Below, in pieces: positions 58,153-64,000 of a DNA stretch of 64,000 nt. Origin of the DNA: Coriaria nepalensis (Eukaryota > Streptophyta > Magnoliopsida > Cucurbitales > Coriariaceae); NCBI GenBank assembly GCA_027186245.1, contig CP114499.1:6453001-6517000 (forward strand), in the 5' to 3' direction. The first letter of the stretch is position 1. Each line of letters begins with the position of its first letter. Both the position numbers and the translations under genes were made by a program. The notes beneath the pieces were generated by a model that saw only the letters and a list, made by a program, of their open reading frames with translations, did no database searches and was not told the DNA's origin.

Positions 58153-61100
58153 ATGTCAAAACCTGTTCTTCTCATCTTCACAAATTTCGTTTTCGCTTTA
58201 CTTTTCCTCCATTTCTGCCCCCTCCAAGCAGCTCCTTCTTCTTCTTCTTCTCATCCAGATTTCCAGCCATTAATGGCGTTCAGAGTATCTTCCGACGCAA
58301 ACAAAAAGCTCACCGCCTGGAACTCAACCTCCGACCCATGCACCTGGACCGGAGTGACCTGTCTGAGAAACCGAGTCTCCAGACTCGTCCTCGAAAACCT
58401 CGGCTTAACCGGCTCAATCGAACCGCTTACATCTCTAACTCAGCTTCGGGCCTTAAGCCTCAAGAACAACAAACACTCTGGACCCATTCCGGATCTCTCC
58501 AACTTCACAGCCTTAAAGCTCTTGTTCCTCTCCCACAACGACTTTTCCGGCGATTTTCCGGCCACCGTCACTTCCTTCTTCCGTCTCTACCGTCTCGATC
58601 TATCCTACAACAACTTCTCCGGCGAGATTCCTGTCACGGTCAACCGTTTGACTCACCTCCTCACCCTTCGGCTCGAATCGAACCGGTTCACTGGTCCAAT
58701 ATCAAACCTCAACTTCCCGAACCTTCAAGACCTCAATGTGACCGGAAACCGCCTCTCCGGTCAAATCCCTAAGTCCCTATCTGGTTTTTCCGACTCATCT
58801 TTCGGGCAAAATCCGGACCTCTGCGGGTCCCCCTTACCCGCCTGCAAAAGCCTAGGAATTGACCCGACTAAGCCCGGATCCGACGGAGTAGCTATAGCTT
58901 CACCTGTCGTAGCATCTTCTCCAAGCTCACTCCCTTCCATCACATCACCAAAAAAACCGTCGAGTCCACGTCAGCATAATACGTCCGCAAAGATCACCCC
59001 TCTAGCCCTGATCGCCATAATCCTCGGCGATATATTAGTCCTCGTGGTCGTCTCTCTTCTTCTCTACTGCTACTTTTGGAAAAACTCCACCACCAAGAGT
59101 GGGCCCCACGACAAGGGCCCCACGTTGAAGCCACTCTCCCAGAGCGAGAAGATCGTCTACTCGTCGAGCCCGTATGGCGGGACCCAGCCGGGGTTTGACC
59201 GGGGTCAGATGGTGTTCTTCGAGGGGGTGAAGAGGTTCGAGCTGGAGGACTTGCTTCGAGCCTCAGCTGAGATGCTCGGTAAAGGCGGGTTTGGGACGGC
59301 GTATAAGGCGGTGCTGGACGATGGGAATGTGGTGGCAGTTAAGAGATTGAAAGATGCCCAGATTGGTGGGAAGAGAGATTTTGAACAGCATATGGAGGTT
59401 TTAGGCAAATTGAACCATCAGAATATTGTTAGCTTTAGAGCTTATTATTTTGCCCGAGAAGAGAAGCTTTTGGTCTATGAGTTCATGCCTAATGGAAGCT
59501 TGTTCTGGCTTCTTCACGGTACGTTAACTAATTGTTCTTACTTCTTCCGTTTTACAATTTCTTTTACTGTTCAGCATGTGTATGGTTGCCGAGATAATGA
59601 GTATCTGCATATATTTTCTTTCCCCACATTTTCTCAGCAGCCAAACAGACGGTTTACCGTATTTCAACCTTTTTTTTTTTAATTAATGCATGTGTTTTTG
59701 CTTGCTGCGGATTATTGATGCATGACTCTGTTACTTCATTGTCAACCTGCTCTAGACATAATGATCCAAAGCAAATCAAACAAATGGAGGGGTTTGTTTA
59801 ATGATGCTTTTGTCGTTTTTAACAGCTTAAGGGAAAGTGAAGGTCTTTCTTTTTTTCTGTCCCTTGTTTTATTTAGGAGGGACTGGTCTCCATCCAAGTC
59901 CAAGGAATCAAATCCGGTTCTGGGTTTTGGTTTCTATTTGCTTTAATATTATATTATTATATAGTTTTAATTAAATGTAAACTACTCATTTTTTATTTCA
60001 TGAAGAAATTCTTTTGACGAAAGGGGAATTTTTTGCAAGTTATTTTGATTTATTAATTATCTGATTGGTTGCAATGGGACCCACTACTATCCCACTTCTG
60101 GGAAGCGTGTATGATATTAGACTATAGGGGTCAAAATGTTAAAGCTTTTTCTTTTTGGGGGGGTCAAACTTGAGCTTTATTATTATTTATTAGAGACTTA
60201 AGAGCATTTCTGATCATTTACAGACAAAGCGCAAGAGTCTGCTTCTTACAGCTTTAATTACTGTTTTGGGAACTGTGAAATCCAGACTGTTAAGCAACTG
60301 CCATACTTTTAATTTTAATCAAATTAATTTTAATATTTTTTCTGTTTTTATAATAAATATTTAATAAATTAATAAATTTAATTAAAAATATTTTTTTTAC
60401 TCAAAATCAAAAAATAATATGTTAAATATTTTTTATAATTTAATATTTCGTAAATTAATAAATTTTTTAAATAAAATTTTAATAATACTAATTTATCGAA
60501 ATTTTAATTCTGCGTTCTCATGAATGTCACTATTTGCCGCTTTTGTTTGTAACTTGAGTAAGCACTAAGCAACGTTAAGGGCATCACTGAGGTCAAAAAC
60601 GTAATTACAAGGAGAATTGATTTTCTTTAACGGTTGATCTGATAGGTAACCGAGGCCCAGGAAGAACCCCACTGGATTGGACAACTCGGCTTAGAATCGC
60701 ATCTGGAGCGGCTCAAGGCTTATCTTTTATCCACAACTCATGCAAGTCCCTTAAACTCACCCACGGTAACATCAAATCCACGAACATCCTCCTTGACCGA
60801 GTGGGCAATGCCCGAGTATCCGACTTCGGACTATCTACTTTTTCCCACCCAACCTCCTCCTCCCCACGATCCAGTGGCTACCGTGCTCCCGAGTCATCTG
60901 ACGGTCGAAAGCTGACTCAGAAATCCGACGTGTACTCTTTTGGTGTTCTCCTGTTGGAGATACTGACGGGGAAGTGCCCTTCCGATGTGGATAATGGCGG
61001 GGCAGGGAACGGGTATGGTGGTGGGGTCGTGGACCTACCTAGGTGGGTACAGTCCGTGGTCAGAGAGGAATGGACGGCTGAGGTTTTCGATTTGGAGTTG

Positions 61101-61325
61101 ATGAGGTATAGGGATATTGAGGAGGAGATGGTGAGGATGTTGCAAATAGCTATGACTTGTACTTCTGTTAGTCCTGATCAACGGCCAAGAATGAGCCAGG
61201 TGGTCAAGATGATCGAGGAGATTCGCGGTGTCGAGAGTCTCGAGACAGATGGGGTTGTCTCGATGTCTGATTCGCCGTCCATGTCAGATGACACGCGTCG
61301 TGCGGAGCCCGATAGTGATCAGTGA
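58153..61325 (+). CDS. LRR receptor-like protein, LRR-III, kinase-like domain (At1g68400-like)
   Basis: Single-pass receptor-like protein of the LRR-III group. Two exons (58153-59518, 60646-61325) separated by a 1,127-bp intron give 681 residues; the junction splits the Gly of LLHG, as usual for the group. Order: signal peptide (about 1-26), LRRNT (DPCTWTGVTC), five to six LRRs, the cap NPDLCGSPLPAC, a Ser/Pro-rich stretch, a membrane helix (about 281-305), then the kinase fold. The kinase has a good loop (GKGGFGTAYKAV) and VAVKRL, but the catalytic loop reads THGNIKSTNILLD: both Arg and Asp of HRD are replaced. It therefore probably acts as a pseudokinase, as many LRR-III members do. The C-tail is Ser/Asp-rich (SMSDSPSMSDD). 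The start ATG is preceded by a CT-rich leader. Confidence 0.95.
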
Positions 61326-61712
61326 TGACTTCAATTTTGTATGTTTTATTTATTTATTTTTTATTTTTGAGTGCATGGACTATTAATATATTTAGATTTA
61401 GATTAGTTGTATATTATGGGCTGGTTTAGATTGTTGTGTTTTTCTTCAAATTTGAAGAAATTTAGAAATTAGTGAGTTTTATGACATCCTCTTCAACTAT
61501 GCCTTACCTCATTACTTAAAACTTTTTGTTATGCTACATCCATTTGGAGTTTGACCATTTACAGAATTTATAATATATATATTAAAATTATATTTAAAAT
61601 TACAAATTTTTACGAAGAATCGGATATTTAAATTACAAGCTGCAGAAACCAATGGGATTATTAGCTTATTGGGCGTGTAAACTTGTAACTTTCCGAAACA
61701 AAACCAGTGAGA
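61326..61712. other. Convergent 3' flanks
   Basis: Shared downstream region of the LRR receptor-like gene and the glycosyltransferase gene. Nothing else is seen. Confidence 0.5.
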
Positions 61713-63096
61713 TCAGAATTTCATGACTTTTGGTGCAAACTTAAGCAACCTATCCAAGGAAGAAGGAGCAAACTTTCTAGCAAACAAGAAACAGATACCA
61801 TTTGCACCAATACTACTACTACTATTACTACTACTATTTCCCCCATTATAATTATGCACACATTTCTTCCATTTTCTCAACTTGTTTAGGACCTCCATGG
61901 TAGCTGCTTGCCTTCCGAAACTATATGGGTGGGGCCCACCTCTCGTCCAGTCTACCCAAGTCAAACTCCTATTAGAGTTCCTCTCCAGGGACTTGATGTT
62001 CACGAAAGTAGGCAAATAATGTTCATCCGCATAACATGAGCCGTTGCCATACTCCTGAAATATTGGGAAATATACTTGGTCTGAAACAACGTCTAGGGCT
62101 AAGCCGCGGTCCATTTCGAACCACTGAGAGCCTTTCCGCCATTGGTTGATTTTGATTTTAGGGTACATGTGGCGCCTGTAACGGCCACGGCCTACAGGAC
62201 TAGGATCGTCGAAAAGATGGACAAAGTTTTTCGGGGAGTTAATGAGGTAGGAGTAAATGGTGGAGAAGTTAAAGAGTGGAATGCAAGATTCTGAAAGAAG
62301 TACGAAACGTTGATTTGATATGTCAAGAAGCGCGTTTGCTAGTAAACGTCTTTCTGCTTCAATCATGTTCACTTTTCCCCATTGAACTGCCTGCAAAAGT
62401 TCATGAAGAGACAAAACTCAATCAACATTCAACATATTTTCAATTAGTTTTTTGTGAGCTAAACAGAACATTCATTCAGGATGATTAACCCTTAGAAAAA
62501 GTTTTGACAACCCGAATCGGATTTTGTGGGCGTAAACCTCGGTTCAATAAAAATAACAAGGGAAAACAAAAAACAAAAAAACAAGCACCTACCTTGCTTG
62601 GGATTCTTCTTTCATTAAAAACAGGGCTTTCAGGGTGGGAAAGATTATAACAAGGATTAGAATGAACATAAATAGAGTACAATCCTTGGTGCCCTTTGAA
62701 GAATTTTTCCCAAAGAGGAGCAAAATAGACCGGCCCTTTAGTCAAGAACATGAATGCAACTTTAGGCACACGTTGAAATGGATATGTACTAATTCTTGGA
62801 GCCATTGAAGCTCTCCAAAGCAATTCTTCATCTTCCATACCATGCATTACAACACTGGGCACCTTCATATACTCGTTCAACCCGACACGACTTGTACTAC
62901 TATTTGATGTCGATATTATTGATGGTGGTGAAGATCGAAGACTAAATGAGAGGTTTGTGAGGTAGAAGCTAAGTATCACTCCGATTGTGATTCCACAAGC
63001 AAAGAGGAGGAAGTAGGAGAGAAGATGAATTAGGTGTAGCTGAGCACTGAGGAGTCTCGACATCGAAACTATTGGGTTTTGGCTTTGATCCTTCAT
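61713..63096 (-). CDS. GT14 core-2/I-branching glycosyltransferase-like protein
   Basis: Type II Golgi membrane protein of the plant GT14/DUF266 family (core-2/I-branching beta-1,6-N-acetylglucosaminyltransferase fold). Plant substrates are mostly unknown and some members act on arabinogalactan proteins. Two exons (63096-62593, 62390-61713) give 393 residues, joined in phase 0. A short cytosolic N-terminus leads into a signal anchor (about residues 22-45), then the conserved blocks [119 protein letters not shown] and [17 protein letters not shown]. The likely catalytic Glu lies in FEMDR or the SES segment. The tail has a Asn/Ser-rich low-complexity insert ([12 protein letters not shown]). I chose ATG 63096 (MKDQSQNP); an internal Met at about 63063 is possible. 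Confidence 0.95.
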
Positions 63097-64000
63097 TTTA
63101 CCCGGAAAAGAAAGGTTTCTGTTCAAGGAAAGTATTTGGCTGATGAGAAAACCAGAATCTTTAGTGATCAGAAAAATGAATACAATAAATGAATGATAGT
63201 ATACAAGAAAAGGGTACAATCAGATAATTTACTGTGATGTACTAAATTGAGTGTTATCAAAGAAGTTGAGGAAGCAATTCAACAATGAGAAAGAAAACTG
63301 GGAAGAGAAGACGAGGAAAGAAGAAAACTATTGAGGCAGAGAGAGCAAAATATGGTATTTTCTTTCTGCCTTAAGTTATACGGCAGAAGAACTCATCATG
63401 CGCATTTACATGTTGATTGATGGCTGCCTTTTTCTAGGATCTTTCTTAAAACCTTGAAACCTTCGGTTTTGGTTTTTTGGTCAAATAAGACAATTTTATT
63501 TAATATTATTTTCTTTTAACTGTTTTTGAAATTAATTAATTTCAGTTTCTGTTCTTGAAACAGAAACCAGCACTTTTATTACAAACATTTTGGAAATTCA
63601 TTGTTGTAATAATAATTTTTATTATTATTATTTTTTTCCTTTTGGTTTTTACTTTTTTGGCCATTTAAAAACAATTTGATATTTTGATCTAATGGGTTTA
63701 ATTAGGTCAAACAAAGATACATCACGCGTGAGTGGTCAAACTAAGATAGAGCATAGCTACTTTTCTTAGAACGTTATTTAGCCGCCGATAAGAATTCCAT
63801 GGACGTAAGCTGTCAGCTGTTTAGTTACACGTTCTGATTGGTGATTGGTGATTGGTGATTGGTCGATTCAAATGCCCTTTTGACTTATTATTATTATTTT
63901 TCATTATATCTTCTTCAGACGAGGAAAACTCTACAGGATGGAGTCATGGACTAATGTTTTGTACGTAACCATGTGGGTTAATATCGGCCCTGCTACTTTA
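63097..64000. other. Upstream region of the GT14 gene
   Basis: Leader and promoter of the GT14 gene to the window edge. It contains GA-rich leader sequence at 63290-63350, T-rich runs, and a CCAAT cluster at 63835-63862. Confidence 0.5.
63835..63862 (-). promoter_or_regulatory. Four CCAAT boxes in a 7-bp tandem repeat
   Basis: The plus strand reads four copies of TGATTGG head to tail, so the GT14 gene strand carries CCAATCA four times, about 740-765 bp upstream of its start codon. CCAAT is the NF-Y core. It could equally be a simple microsatellite. Confidence 0.55.

Noticed and set aside
58056..58772. 238-codon plus-strand frame overlapping the LRR gene
   Set aside because: Out-of-frame shadow of the LRR ectodomain, low-complexity Ser/Pro/Arg composition.

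Overview
This is nuclear DNA from a flowering plant, almost certainly a eudicot. Genes have short introns with canonical GT-AG borders (two GC-AG exceptions) and are separated by AT-rich spacers. The families are plant-specific: phytochrome A, Aux/IAA, LRK10L and LRR receptor kinases, PORR, DUF789, DUF1218. I cannot name the species. I rebuilt exon/intron structures by reading splice sites and checking that exon lengths sum to a multiple of three.

Layout. 0-2 kb: 5' end of a BAT1-type amino-acid permease running off the left edge, then a small basic protein of unknown function. 2.5-6.5 kb: tandem pair of lipid phosphate phosphatases, one dead (2.5-4.0 kb) and one intact (4.8-6.5 kb). 7.2-9.7 kb: Copia fragment beside a truncated, frameshifted GPI mannosyltransferase 3 (PIG-B) gene. 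11-22 kb: ordinary genes for a degron-less Aux/IAA of the IAA32/34 type, a ZAR1-type LRR kinase, a DUF1218 membrane protein and a DUF789 protein. 23.8-25.1 kb: F-box/DUF295 protein. 26.4-30.8 kb: phytochrome A with a leader intron and a small upstream ORF.

31.7-44.8 kb is the accessory part: a cluster of three LRK10L receptor-kinase copies. Copy 1 is a kinase-only pseudogene split by a 4,958-bp Copia retrotransposon with matching LTRs and a 5-bp target duplication. Copies 2 and 3 look functional. They share a nearly identical first exon (8 differences that I counted in 718 bp) but have clearly diverged kinase domains, which points to recent duplication or gene conversion limited to the promoter and ectodomain exon.

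45.3-52.5 kb: two tRNA-Pro genes (anticodons TGG and AGG), a PORR organelle RNA-binding protein and a PP2C phosphatase with a cysteine-rich tail. 52.5-58 kb is gene-free: a probable hAT-type non-autonomous element, a dispersed direct repeat, and a degenerate tandem array of about 2 kb with a period near 175-200 bp. 58-63 kb: an LRR receptor-like (probably catalytically impaired) kinase converging on a GT14 core-2/I-branching glycosyltransferase, whose upstream region carries four CCAAT boxes at 7-bp spacing.

The genes form no single pathway. Themes are light and auxin signalling (PHYA, Aux/IAA), receptor kinases (five) and lipid or wall metabolism. I saw no clearly undescribed biological system. 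The most unusual signals are the mosaic LRK10L cluster, the tandem array at 55.5-57.6 kb, and a 13-residue shortening at the N-terminus of PHYA.
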